Source: Microbacterium paraoxydans (lineage in GTDB: Bacteria > Actinomycetota > Actinomycetes > Actinomycetales > Microbacteriaceae). Taken from it: a stretch of DNA of 64,000 nt. The stretch lies in assembly GCF_900105335.1 (NCBI RefSeq), contig NZ_LT629770.1, positions 3,410,001 to 3,474,000 of the forward strand, given 5' to 3'. This document shows positions 31,281 through 40,399 of this stretch, piece after piece. The notes beneath the pieces are model-generated. The model did not search any database, was not told where the DNA came from, and saw only the letters and a program-made list of their open reading frames with translations. Position 1 is the stretch's first letter. Every line of letters starts with the position of its first letter. Made by a program: the position numbers and the translations under genes.

Positions 31281-31292
31281 CCCCGAGGTGCT

Positions 31293-32039
31293 ATGAAGAT
31301 CCTGCTTCCGCCGTCCGAGACCAAGCGCGAGGGCGGTGACGGCGGGCCGCTGGACGTGTCGGCGCTGGCTCTTCCCGGCCTCGCCCCCCAACGGGATGCC
31401 GTGATCGACGCCCTCGTCGCTCTCGCGGACGACGAGGACGCCGCCCGGCGGGTGCTCAAGCTCAGCGAGCGGCAGCGGGGAGACGTCGCGCACAACCGGG
31501 CCCTGCGGACCTCCTCCACGATGCCCGCGGTGGACCGCTACACCGGGGTGCTGTTCGACGCCCTCGACGCGGCGTCGCTGTCCACCGCGTCTCGGCGCTG
31601 GCTGGATGCCCATGTGTGGATCCACAGCGCCCCGTTCGGCCCCGTCGCCGCCTTGGACGGGATTCCGACGTATCGGCTCGCCGCCGGCACGGCGCTGCCC
31701 GGAGTGGCGCCGCTCCGCCGCCACTGGGCCGATCCGACGACGGCGGCGATCGCGGCCGACGCCCCGGCGTTCGTCCTCGATCTGCGCAGCGAGGCCTACG
31801 CGGCGCTCGGTCCGGTTCCGAGCGCGGTGTCGTCGGCGTACGTGCGGGTCGTCACGGAGCAGGGGAGAGCCCTGAACCACTTCAACAAGAAGAGCAAGGG
31901 GCTGCTCGTGCGGGCGCTGGCGGAGGAGCGTCCGCGGCTGGGTTCGCTTCGCGCCCTGCAGCGGTGGGCCCAGGCGCATGACGTCGTGCTCCGGGACGGT
32001 GCGGTGCCCGGCGAGGTCGAGCTGGTCGTCGCCGACTGA
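31293..32039 (+). CDS. yaaA: YaaA-family peroxide stress protein (DUF328)
   Basis: This 248-residue protein opens with MKILLPPSETK, the hallmark of YaaA, and carries the basic LNHFNKKSKGLLVRAL motif near 190-205 that binds DNA in the family. E. coli YaaA limits intracellular iron during peroxide stress and binds DNA; the family fold includes a helix-hairpin-helix. GAGGTG precedes ATG 31293. It stands alone, after the atp terminator. Confidence 0.85.
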   Translation: MKILLPPSETKREGGDGGPLDVSALALPGLAPQRDAVIDALVALADDEDAARRVLKLSERQRGDVAHNRALRTSSTMPAVDRYTGVLFDALDAASLSTASRRWLDAHVWIHSAPFGPVAALDGIPTYRLAAGTALPGVAPLRRHWADPTTAAIAADAPAFVLDLRSEAYAALGPVPSAVSSAYVRVVTEQGRALNHFNKKSKGLLVRALAEERPRLGSLRALQRWAQAHDVVLRDGAVPGEVELVVAD

Positions 32040-32077
32040 CGCCCGCCCCGAGCCCGGCGAATCGCCTCCGGCGGTCG

Positions 32078-32106
32078 TTGCCGCCCCCTGGGCGCACCGC
32101 TACCAT
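32078..32106 (+). promoter_or_regulatory. Sigma-70-type promoter upstream of the DUF5684-like gene
   Basis: TTGCCG (32078-32083) and TACCAT (32101-32106) are separated by exactly 17 bp. Transcription from about 32113 would give a leader of about 60 nt that contains GGGGAG and CTCCCC blocks able to pair, just before the gene start. Confidence 0.6.
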
Positions 32107-32178
32107 GTCCAATGCGAGGCGGGGAGTCTCGTGGTGGGGGACGAAAGCCGTCTCCCCTGACCAGAGAATGTGAGCCTC

Positions 32179-32988
32179 ATGGGTTACGACGACTACGGAG
32201 CGGGCTATCTCGGCCTGCTCTTCGCCTACTTCTTCGTCATTCTGCTGATCGCGGTCGCCGGATACGTCCTGGTGTCGCTCTTCTACATGAAGATCTTCCA
32301 GAAGGCCGGAGTCCAGGGGAACTGGCGCGCCTGGGTGCCGGTCTACAACTCCATGATCTTCTTCAAGCTCGGCGACCTGAGCCCGTGGCTCGTCCTCTAC
32401 GGGATCGCGGGTGCCGCGCTGTTGAGCTGGATCGGCATCGGCTTCCTGTTCTCGCTCGCCCTCGGGGTGCTCTCGGCCATCGCCGCGTGGCGCGTGGGTC
32501 TCAAGCTCCAGAAGGACGCCGTCTGGGTCGTCCTCTACGTCTTCCTCGCCGTCGTCTGGCTCGGCATCAACGCCTTCGACAAGTCGCGCTGGAACCCGAA
32601 CATCCAGCCGGCACCGTGGGCGGGCAACGGATTCCTCGGCGACCGCAGGGTCTGGGACGGCATCCCCGTCCAGCCCGCCGCGGCCGCGCCGCAGCAGGGC
32701 TATGGCGCGCCCCAGGGGTACGGTGCCCCGCAGGGCTACGGTACCCCTCCGCAGGGGTACGCGCCTCCGACGCAGCCGTACACCCCGCCCGCCGCTCCGG
32801 GCTACGCACCGCCGGCCGCGCCGACCGCTCCGGCGACGGGAGCGCCGATCCCTCCGGTGCCGCCCACCACTCCGCCGGCTCCGCCCGCGGCTCCGCCCAC
32901 CACGCCTCCCGCGCCTCCGGCGGCTCCGCCTGCGGCGCCTCCGGCTCCGCCGACCACGCCGAACGATCCCACGCAGCCTCCTGCGTGA
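32179..32988 (+). CDS. DUF5684-like membrane protein with Pro-rich tail
   Basis: This protein of 269 residues from the ATG (272 from the GTG at 32170) has four hydrophobic segments (about 10-35, 58-75, 79-97, 115-130) and a GNWRAWVPVYNSMIFFKLGDL motif. This matches the signal-peptidase-I-like DUF5684 group, which is uncharacterised. Residues about 165 onward are a proline- and alanine-rich tail with QGYGAPQGYG repeats and PPAPPAAPP runs, likely extended and cytoplasmic or wall-spanning. Either start is possible: neither has a strong ribosome site. A perfect hairpin terminator follows. Confidence 0.7.
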   Translation: MGYDDYGAGYLGLLFAYFFVILLIAVAGYVLVSLFYMKIFQKAGVQGNWRAWVPVYNSMIFFKLGDLSPWLVLYGIAGAALLSWIGIGFLFSLALGVLSAIAAWRVGLKLQKDAVWVVLYVFLAVVWLGINAFDKSRWNPNIQPAPWAGNGFLGDRRVWDGIPVQPAAAAPQQGYGAPQGYGAPQGYGTPPQGYAPPTQPYTPPAAPGYAPPAAPTAPATGAPIPPVPPTTPPAPPAAPPTTPPAPPAAPPAAPPAPPTTPNDPTQPPA

Positions 32989-32997
32989 CGACGGTGG

Positions 32998-33030
32998 AAG
33001 AGCCCCCGGTCTCCGGACCGGGGGTTCTTC
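32998..33030 (+). terminator. Hairpin terminator after the Pro-rich membrane protein
   Basis: AAGAGCCCCCGGTC and GACCGGGGGTTCTT pair around a 4-nt loop (TCCG at 33012-33015), with one G:T pair. The downstream T-run is weak. Confidence 0.7.
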
Positions 33031-33076
33031 GCGTCCGTGGTGCCGGCACGCCCCGACATGCCGCTAACGTGGAAAC

Positions 33077-33184
33077 ATGGACTCGTCGCACCGGAGGGCC
33101 GTTCACTCTCCTCCTTTCGTCCCGCGCCCCGTTCACAGAGACCCCGGTGCGGAGCAGGAGAGCGAGTTCCACTACGATGTGTGA
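33077..33184 (+). CDS. Candidate 35-residue leaderless small protein
   Basis: An ATG at 33077 opens 35 codons (MDSSHRRAVHSPPF... ending EFHYDV) closed by TGA at 33182-33184. TAACGT (33065-33070) ends exactly 6 nt before the ATG, the same promoter-to-start spacing seen at about 20 other genes here. The stop overlaps an in-frame GTG of the PP2C frame, and PP2C's ribosome site lies 37 bp further on, so the two could form an operon. The peptide has a basic start with several His and Pro and an acidic end. No family is recognised, and it could be a regulatory upstream ORF. Confidence 0.5.
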   Translation: MDSSHRRAVHSPPFVPRPVHRDPGAEQESEFHYDV

Positions 33185-33231
33185 GTATCCTGCGCCCGCC
33201 CCATTCGCCGCAGGTCCATCGGAGGCAGTTC

Positions 33232-34029
33232 GTGGCTGAGACCAAGACGCACACCGTCACGGTTGCGCATCGTCCGTTACTGCTGTCCTGGGCCGGGGTC
33301 ACCGACCAGGGGCGACGCCGGGAGACGAATCAGGACGCTCTGCTCGCCGAGTACCCGCTGTTCATCGTCGCGGACGGCATGGGTGGCCACGCCGGTGGCG
33401 AGATCGCCAGTCAGAGCACGGTCACCCGACTGCGCGCGGTGGTGGACGCCGACGAGGTCTCTCCGTCTTCGATCGAGAAGGCGCTCGCTCTCGCCGTGGA
33501 CGACATCGCCGGGCACCCCGACACCACCGATGAGGGCACGGGTACCACGCTCACCGGTGTGTACCTGGAAGAGCGCGACGGCGAACCGCACTGGGTGGCG
33601 CTGAACATCGGCGATTCCCGCGTCTACCTCCTGCGCGACGATCGGCTGCTGCAGGTCACGACCGATCACTCCGTCGTGCAGGAGCTCATCGCCGCCGGCA
33701 AGCTCAGCCCGGAAGAAGCCGAGGGACACCCCTACAGCAACGTGATCACCCGTGCCGTGGGCGCGAGCGAACTCACGGCGCCGGACTACATCACCATCGA
33801 CGTGCGCCCGGGAGACCGGTTCGTCATCTGCTCCGACGGTCTCACGAAAGAGCTCACGGACTATGGCATCCAGCACTTCCTCCGGGCCCACGCCGACCCG
33901 GCCGAGAGCGTCGACGCGATGCTCGCCGCGGCACTCGACAACGGGGGCCGCGACAACGTCACGGTGATCGTCCTGCAGGTCGACGAACCCGACGACTCCT
34001 CCTCCCCATCCGACGACTCCGCGGAGTAG
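33232..34029 (+). CDS. PP2C-type serine/threonine protein phosphatase
   Basis: This 265-residue metal-dependent phosphatase contains the metal-binding motifs RRETNQDALLAEYPLFIVADGMGGHAGGEIAS, GTGTTLTGVY, DHSVVQEL and GRDNVTVIVLQ in PP2C order. It has no membrane segment, so it is cytoplasmic; the last 20 residues are an acidic Ser/Asp tail. GTG 33232 is fixed by GGAGG six bases upstream. The adjacent EccC/FtsK-like gene suggests a secretion- or envelope-related regulatory unit, but no partner kinase is in the window. Confidence 0.9.
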   Translation: MAETKTHTVTVAHRPLLLSWAGVTDQGRRRETNQDALLAEYPLFIVADGMGGHAGGEIASQSTVTRLRAVVDADEVSPSSIEKALALAVDDIAGHPDTTDEGTGTTLTGVYLEERDGEPHWVALNIGDSRVYLLRDDRLLQVTTDHSVVQELIAAGKLSPEEAEGHPYSNVITRAVGASELTAPDYITIDVRPGDRFVICSDGLTKELTDYGIQHFLRAHADPAESVDAMLAAALDNGGRDNVTVIVLQVDEPDDSSSPSDDSAE

Positions 34030-34086
34030 CGCCGCGCAGCCTGTGGAGAGGCCGCATCGGCGCCGGGGGCGGGATGCACTGGGGGC

Positions 34087-36862
34087 ATGGACCCTTCGCC
34101 CCTGCTCCTGCCGTCCGCATCGGCACCGCTCCGCCGCCGCCCGCTTCCCCTCGTCGCCGCGGTCGTCCCCGTGGCGGCCGGCCTCGCGCTCTGGATGACG
34201 ACGGGGGCGGTGCACGCGCTGTGGTTCGCGGCTCTCGGTCCCTTGATGCTGGGCGCTTCTCTCCTCGACACGGCCCGGGGGCGCCGCCGGGAACGGAAGG
34301 CCGACGCGCTCAGGGTGAGCACCGCGTGGGCCGACATCGAGGCCGAGTTGCATCGTCGCCACGCGCAGGAGCGGGCGCAGGTGGAGCGCCGTCATCCGGA
34401 TGCGGCATCCTGCATCCGCGAGCGACCGTTCCGGGATGCCCGACCACCGGGCGACGACACCTCGCTCGTGGTGGGACGCGGTTCCCGGGCGAGCGGGGTG
34501 CGCTGCGAAGGCGGTGACGACGCTCGTGCTCAGTCCTTCCGCCGCCGCTGCGCGGTGTTGGAGGATGCGCCGTGGGTCGTCGCCCTCGGCCGCGGGGTGT
34601 GTCTCCGCGGCCGGGAGCCGCTCGTGCAGGCCGCAGCTCGCGCTCTCGTGATCCAGCTCTGCCTGCGCTTCTCGCCGAGCGTGCTGTCCCTCGTCGGCGA
34701 CGAGGGGTGCGACCGGGCGCTCCGAGCGCTTCCGCATGCGCAGCGGGCGCGACGCGGCGGATTCCGTCTCGCTCTCGCCTCCGGTTCGGCCGGCGGGGCG
34801 GGGGCAGGTGCGGATGCCGTGATCTGGACCGTTCCGTCCGGCGCCGAGGTCCCGGAGGGCATCACGACGGTGATCGACATCGAGGAACCGGGCGCGGCCA
34901 CGCTGCGGACGGCGGACGGCGAGGCCGACCTCGCCGTGGAGTTCCTCTCGTCCGCCCAGGCATCGGCCGCGGCGGAGCTGTGCGGCGAGGGGGACGGGGA
35001 GGGACCCGCCGTCACCGCGACAGCCCTGCGAGACCTTCCGCAGCCGCCGGCGGGGCCGGGCCTCCACGTCGCGCTGGGCACCGGGAGGGATGGCGCGCCC
35101 GTGGGAGCCGACATCGTCGAGGACGGTCCGCATGCCATCGTGACGGGGATGACGGGCACGGGCAAGAGCGAGCTCCTCGTCAGCTGGGTCGTCGCGGTCT
35201 GCGCGGGACACGGCCCTGACCGGGTGAGCTTCCTCCTCGCGGACTTCAAAGGAGGAACGGCTTTCGACCTGTTGCGCGGTCTGCCGCAGGTGGTCGGTGT
35301 CATCACCGACCTCGACGAGACGGAGGCGCGACGCGGGGTCGCCAGCCTCGCCGCCGAGATGCGGCGTCGCGAGGCAGCCCTTGCCGCGATGGGCGCCCGG
35401 GACGTGCGCGAGACCGACCTGCCCCGTCTGGTCATCGTCGTCGACGAGTTCGCCGCCTTGCTGCAGGATCACGCGGAGCTGGCGGCGGTCTTCACCGATG
35501 TCGCGGCGCGGGGGCGTGCGCTGGGCATGCACCTGATCCTGGGCACCCAGCGTGCCGCCGGCGTCATCCGCGACTCTCTTGCGACGAACTGCCCGCTGCG
35601 GATCAGCCTCCGCGTCGCGGAGGCCGCCGACAGCCGAGCGGTGATCGGGACCGGGGGAGCGGCGGATCTGCCCGGAGGCGCGGACGGGCGCGGTCGGGCG
35701 CTGCTCCGACGCCCCCAGGACGAGGAGCCCCACCCCGTGCGCACAGCGCTCGCGGATGACGAGCACATCCGTCGCATCGAGGAGCGATGGTCCGGAACGA
35801 CCCGGTCCGCACCGCCGTGGCACCCGGCCCTCCCCACGTGCCTGCCGCTCGGGACGCTGCGAGCCGGGTCGAGGACGGGCGACAGGAGAACCGAGGAGGG
35901 GCCCCTGATCGTGCTCGGACGCGCCGACGACCCCGACCACCAGGCACAGCCGCTGGAGGTCCTGCGTCCGGGGCGCGAGCGCGGCATCGCCGTGCTCGGC
36001 GCTCCGGGGACCGGCAGGACGGCAGCGCTGCGCGTGATCGCCGCGCAGTATTCGCAATGCACGTGGTTCCCTGATGACCTCGAGAGCGCCGTCGATCAGC
36101 TCCTCGCGTGGACGGAGGGGGACGCCGCTCCGTCCGATGTCGTGCTCGCCGACGACCTCGACGCTCTCCATGCGGCGCTGCCTCTCGAAGACGGTCAGGA
36201 CTTCGTCCAGCGCTGGGAGCACCTCGTGCGGTCGAAGGTGGCCGTCACCTGGGTGCTGGCGGCGAGTCGGGCCGTGGGCCCCCTGGCGCGCGTGTTCGAT
36301 GCGCTTCCGCGACGGGCGGTGCTCCGGATGCCCACCCGGGTCGAGCACCTCGCCGCCGGTGGCGAGCTGGCGGCCTTCCGACGCGACCGTCCGCCGGGGC
36401 GGGCAGTGCTCGAGGAGCGGGAGATGCAGTTCGCGTGGGTCGATACCGAGCGCATGCCCGTGCGGCCGGTGCACACGCTTCGAGAGGGGGTGCCGGCCTG
36501 GGCGCCGGCCGGGGAGGTGACGGCGCTTGTCACCCCGGGCGCGGCGTCGGTCGTCGAGACGCTGGCCTCGGCGCACCCGGAGTGGGACGTGCAGGCCGCG
36601 GGTCCCGAGACGGGTAGGAACCGGCAAGCCGCTCGTGCTCGTCGCCGATGCCGAGAGCTGGCAACGTCACTGGGCGCTGTGGCAGCGGGTGCGGTCGCAC
36701 GGGGAGGTGCTCATCCGGGCGGAGCGGCCCAGCGAGCTGCGTCAGCTCGTCGGCATCCGCGCTCGCCCGCCGTACGCCCGACCCGACGCCGGACGCGCGT
36801 GGTCCGTGATCGGCGACCGCGCACCCCGGCGTGTGGTCATCGATGCTCTGGGGCGTCGCTGA
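34087..36862 (+). pseudogene. EccC/FtsK-SpoIIIE-like membrane ATPase, frameshifted near its 3' end
   Basis: Two N-terminal hydrophobic helices (about 20-60) precede an FtsK/SpoIIIE ATPase domain with Walker A GMTGTGKS at 354-361 and Walker B VIVVDEFAALL (Asp453, Glu454). A second domain follows with a degenerate P-loop GAPGTGRT (638-645). This layout resembles EccC of type VII secretion, but no WXG100 or other ESX gene is nearby. At about 36610-36620 (ACGGGTAGGAACCGGC) coding likelihood moves from the first to the +1 frame, where ...KPLVLVADAESWQRHW... continues to a stop at 36862. Either an indel, a sequencing error, or a programmed shift is possible. TGCACT ends 6 nt before ATG 34087. Confidence 0.7.
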
Positions 36863-36905
36863 CCACCCGACCGCGGTACACGGGTCCCGTGCCGTCGATG
36901 CGCGG

Positions 36906-37901
36906 TCAGATACCCGCGCCCGGCCGGATGACGCCGACGCGGGAGCCGCCACCGAGCACCGCGAGCGGCAGGGCATCGGCCAGCGCGGTCACGTCGGCCT
37001 CGCTGAGGCCGCCGGCACGCGCCAGCAGAGTCGCGGCGACGATGGTCGACGCGCGAGCGCCGCCGTCCAGCATCTTGAGCGCGACCGTCGTCCCGTTCGG
37101 AGCCACCATCACCATGACGCCCTCCGCGCCGCCCTTGGCGAAGACGCCGAGTCGTTCGATCGCGATCGTGTCGGGGCGCCCGGGGCCGTCGATGGTCCAG
37201 GGGTTCTCACGTACCGCCTTCACCAGGGAGCCGGCCACGCGGTGCAGTGCGAAGGGGGAGCGCTCGGAAGCGGTTCCGATGCGGTGGATGGCACGGGCCA
37301 GGGCCGTGAGGGTGAGGGCGTACACCGGGGCGCCGCAGCCGTCGATCGCGGTGTGGGCCATCTTCTCTCCGGTCAGCCGCTCGATGACGTCGCGGATGTG
37401 AGCCTGGAGCGGGTGCGCCGGGTCGAGGTAGCCGCCGGTCGGCCAGCCGGTCGCGATGCAGGCGCGGAGCATGGCGGCGTGCTTGCCGGAGCAGTTCATC
37501 CGGACGCGCGCCTCCTGGCCGTGTTCCCGCACCATCTCGTCGCGGGTCGCGGAGTCGCTCGGCCACGAGGGAGGACACGCGAGGTCGTCCTCGTTGAGGC
37601 CGCCGGCGGTGAGCATCTTGCGCACGACCTCGGCGTGCCGGTCGGTTCCGGAATGGCTGGCGGTGGACAGAGCCAGCTGCTCGCCCTCGAGCACCGCGCC
37701 CGCCGTGAGGCAGGCGACCGCCTGCAGGGGCTTCAGGCTGGAGCGGGGGAGGATCAACGCCTCCGCGTTCCCATGCCGCGCGACCACCTCGCCCTCGGGC
37801 GACAGCACGACAGCCGCCCCGGCATGACGCGACTCGATGAAGCCGCTCCGCTCCACGACGGCGAGTTCGACGGAATCCTGAACGGTGAGAGTCTCCAGCA
37901 C
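36906..37901 (-). CDS. Type II-like L-asparaginase (PF06089 family)
   Basis: This 331-residue protein contains the family's VVERSGFIESRHAGAAVVL start, LPRSSLKPLQA, STASHSGTDRH, NCSGKHAAML and GCGAPVYALTL blocks. These residues align with the thermolabile asparaginase II group that hydrolyses asparagine to aspartate, found in Rhizobium and actinobacteria. It has no signal peptide. The GTG start is fixed by TAGAGT on the minus strand (37908-37913) with 6 nt between. It converges on the EccC-like gene. Confidence 0.88.
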   Translation of the reverse strand: MLETLTVQDSVELAVVERSGFIESRHAGAAVVLSPEGEVVARHGNAEALILPRSSLKPLQAVACLTAGAVLEGEQLALSTASHSGTDRHAEVVRKMLTAGGLNEDDLACPPSWPSDSATRDEMVREHGQEARVRMNCSGKHAAMLRACIATGWPTGGYLDPAHPLQAHIRDVIERLTGEKMAHTAIDGCGAPVYALTLTALARAIHRIGTASERSPFALHRVAGSLVKAVRENPWTIDGPGRPDTIAIERLGVFAKGGAEGVMVMVAPNGTTVALKMLDGGARASTIVAATLLARAGGLSEADVTALADALPLAVLGGGSRVGVIRPGAGI

Positions 37902-37982
37902 CCGACAACTCTACCGGCGGGTGCGGCTCGCCTCCGTCGAGCACAGAGCCCGGGTGTCGGCGCCGCCTGGCAGACTGGGCGC

Positions 37983-38480
37983 ATGCCAGAGCAGACGACT
38001 CCCCGGCCCCTCGGCGAGCACCGCTACGCCCTCACCTCCACCTGGACCGGCAACACCGGGTCCGGCACGAGCGGTTACCGCGACTACCGCCGTGACGTCA
38101 CGATCGAGGTCGAGGGGAAGCCCGAGCTGCTCGCGTCGTCCGACAAGCCCTTCCGCGGCGATCCGTCGCGCTGGAATCCGGAGGACCTCCTGCTGGCCTC
38201 GCTCTCGGAGTGCCACCTGCTGTCCTATCTGCACGCGTGCGTGACGGCCGGCGTGGTGGTCGTGTCCTATCGCGACACCGCGAGCGGCGTGATGCGGGAG
38301 AACGGCGCCGGCGGCGGGTCCTTCGTCGAGGTGCTGCTGCGACCCGAGGTCGTCGTCGCCGAGCCGTCGATGATCGAGGCGGCCGAGCGGGCGCACGCCC
38401 AGGCGAACGAGTGGTGCTTCATCGCCAACTCGGTCAACTTCCCCGTCCGGCACGAGGCGACGGTGACGGCCGCCGGCTGA
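37983..38480 (+). CDS. OsmC-family peroxiredoxin
   Basis: This 165-residue cytoplasmic protein of the OsmC/Ohr superfamily has the two redox cysteines Cys77 (SLSECHLL) and Cys145 (EWCFIANS), with an extra Cys86. Lack of the Ohr-specific motifs puts it with the OsmC side, detoxifying organic peroxides. The CAGACT hexamer (37971-37976) ends 6 nt before the ATG, supporting the start. It is divergent from asparaginase. Confidence 0.87.
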   Translation: MPEQTTPRPLGEHRYALTSTWTGNTGSGTSGYRDYRRDVTIEVEGKPELLASSDKPFRGDPSRWNPEDLLLASLSECHLLSYLHACVTAGVVVVSYRDTASGVMRENGAGGGSFVEVLLRPEVVVAEPSMIEAAERAHAQANEWCFIANSVNFPVRHEATVTAAG

Positions 38481-38489
38481 ACGGACCGC

Positions 38490-39269
38490 TCAGCGGCGCT
38501 CGTGCGGGAGCGCCTGCTTGATCTTCTCGATCGTGTTCTGTGCCGGCGCCTCGTTGTAGGTGCCCGCGAGCTCCTGACCGGAGAGGGCGTGGATCGCGGC
38601 CATGATCTCGTCGGTCGCGAGTCGGCGCGCGCGGCCGCTCGTCGCCGGTCCGTGCGGAGACAGATCCAGGGGCTCCCCGAAGCGCACGGTGATCCGCTCG
38701 GACAGCGTGGGCATCTTGGCGCCGACCGGCATCACCTTGTCTGTGCCGATGAGTCCCACGGGAACGACGGGGGCGCCGGTCTGCAGGGCGAGGAACGCCA
38801 CGCCCGTGCGGCCCTTGTACAGCCGGCCGTCGGTGGAACGGGTGCCCTCGGGGTACAGCGCGACGGCGAGGCCCTCGTCGAGGAGCTGACGCTGCAGGTC
38901 GAGGGCGTCGAGAGCCGCCTGACCGGCGCCGCGGCGGACCGGGATCGCACCGATCGCCTCGAAGAACGTCTTGGACGCCCAGCCCTTCACGCCGGTGCCC
39001 TCGAAGTAGCTCGACTTGGCGAGGAAGTGCACGGGCCGCGGAGCCGCCACCGGGATGGCGATGGAGTCGATGAACGACAGGTGGTTGCTGGCGAAGATCA
39101 CCGGGCCGGTGGTGGGGACGTGCTCGCGTCCTTCGATGTGCGGCCGGTAGACGAGCCGGGCGAGCGGGGCGATGAGGCTGCGGCCCAGGGCGTAGGTGAA
39201 GCCGGCGTGCCGGGGCTTCGGAGAGTCCTCTGAGGGGGTTTCGGGGTCCACGGACTGCTCAGAGCTCAT
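38490..39269 (-). CDS. plsC: 1-acyl-sn-glycerol-3-phosphate acyltransferase
   Basis: This 259-residue PlsC-family enzyme acylates lysophosphatidate. NHLSFID at 62-68 is the NHx4D motif and PEGTRS at 140-145 the second motif. The first 20 residues are a polar extension, and one weak amphipathic or membrane-associated stretch is present near 25-40. TAGCCT (minus strand, 39276-39281) ends 6 nt upstream of ATG. Its neighbours OsmC (convergent) and the FKBP lipoprotein (divergent) do not clarify its role. Symbol plsC is given by motif only. Confidence 0.85.
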   Translation of the reverse strand: MSSEQSVDPETPSEDSPKPRHAGFTYALGRSLIAPLARLVYRPHIEGREHVPTTGPVIFASNHLSFIDSIAIPVAAPRPVHFLAKSSYFEGTGVKGWASKTFFEAIGAIPVRRGAGQAALDALDLQRQLLDEGLAVALYPEGTRSTDGRLYKGRTGVAFLALQTGAPVVPVGLIGTDKVMPVGAKMPTLSERITVRFGEPLDLSPHGPATSGRARRLATDEIMAAIHALSGQELAGTYNEAPAQNTIEKIKQALPHERR

Positions 39270-39393
39270 CAGAGCAGGCTACTCCCGGATCCATGCCGAC
39301 GTGGGAATGAAGACTCGCGCCGCCGCTTCCCAGCGCGAGCAAAGGGCGATGAGGCAGGATGGAAGCTCCCGCCCGCGATCGTGAGGTCTTCCT

Positions 39394-40356
39394 GTGCGCA
39401 CCCGTCCGCTGCTCGTCCTGTCCACCGTCGCTGCGGCGACCCTGCTGCTGGCGGGCTGCTCCGGGAACGGCGATCCGCAGAGCACGTCCTCCCCGGATGC
39501 CTCCGGGTCGAGCCAGTGCCTCGTGAACGCGAAGGCCGGCGACACCTCGGACGCCATCGAGGTGGACGGCGAAGGCCTCGACGCCAAGATCACGGTTCCC
39601 GACGATGCGGAGTTCGCGAACGTCGAGCGGACCGTCGTGTCCGAGGGCGAGGGAGACGACCTCGCGGCGAACGACCTCGTCTCCGTCCAGTACCAGATCG
39701 TCGATGCCGCCAGCGGCGACGTGGTCGACTCGTCGGCGCGCGGCGAGGACGGCACGCTCCCCGTGCTCCTCGACCCGAACCAGTCGTCGCTGTTCGTCGC
39801 CGCGCTGGAGTGCGAGCCGGTCGGATCCCGCGTCGTCCTCGCCATCCCCGGCAGCGCGCTCGGTGAGGGGCAGAGCAACATCGTCGTCTACGCGGAGGCC
39901 GTCGACCGGCTCCCCGAGGTCGCGACCGGTGAGCCCGTCGAGCCGACCGCCGGCATGCCCGAGGTCGAGCTCGACGACGACGGCAAGCCGACCGTCACGA
40001 TCCCGGACGGCGACGCGCCGACCGAGACGAAGGTCTCCGTCCTCAAGCAGGGCGACGGTGCGACGGTCGCGTCCGGCGACCTCGTGGTCGTCCAGTACCT
40101 CGGCGTGAAGTGGTCCGACGGCGAGGAGTTCGACTCCAGCTGGAGCCGCGACGCCGCCCCGGCGCAGTTCCAGACGACGGGAGTCGTCGCCGGGTTCCAG
40201 AAGGCGCTCGAGGGTCAGAAGGTCGGTTCGCAGGTTCTCGTCGTCATGCCGCCGTCCGATGGCTACGGCGCGAGCGAGGGGCACGAGCTGCAGGACGAGA
40301 GCCTCGTGTTCGTCGTCGACATCCTCGCCACGACTCCGGTCCAGCCGCAGCAGTAG
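39394..40356 (+). CDS. Tandem FKBP-type peptidyl-prolyl isomerase lipoprotein
   Basis: This 320-residue lipoprotein has a signal peptide ending in the lipobox LAGC (Cys22). A Ser-rich linker follows, then two FKBP-like modules, about 55-175 and 200-315. The second (VVVQYLGVKWSDGEEFDSSW, VVAGFQKALEGQKVGSQVLVVMPPSDGYG) keeps family residues and is probably the active one. The first (DLVSVQYQIVDAASGDVVDSS) is degenerate. It should assist folding of secreted proteins at the membrane exterior. GTG 39394 has GTGAGG upstream. Length is about twice a single-domain lipoprotein, consistent with the tandem layout. Confidence 0.88.
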   Translation: MRTRPLLVLSTVAAATLLLAGCSGNGDPQSTSSPDASGSSQCLVNAKAGDTSDAIEVDGEGLDAKITVPDDAEFANVERTVVSEGEGDDLAANDLVSVQYQIVDAASGDVVDSSARGEDGTLPVLLDPNQSSLFVAALECEPVGSRVVLAIPGSALGEGQSNIVVYAEAVDRLPEVATGEPVEPTAGMPEVELDDDGKPTVTIPDGDAPTETKVSVLKQGDGATVASGDLVVVQYLGVKWSDGEEFDSSWSRDAAPAQFQTTGVVAGFQKALEGQKVGSQVLVVMPPSDGYGASEGHELQDESLVFVVDILATTPVQPQQ

Positions 40357-40399
40357 CCGCCGTCCCGGACGGCGCCGGCACGTGTCCTAGGCTGGCGTC

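Noticed and set aside
32660..32988. Tandem DNA repeat element in the Pro-rich coding region
   Set aside because: The repetition is explained by a low-complexity QGYGAPQGYG/PPAPP protein tail.
33277..36627. Long minus-strand open frame antisense to the PP2C and EccC-like genes
   Set aside because: No recognisable motifs, and the plus-strand genes have clear conserved motifs; it is a codon-bias shadow.
36863..36905. Terminator between the EccC-like gene and asparaginase
   Set aside because: A GACCGCG...CGCGGTC dyad is present but no T-run follows on either strand; support is weak.
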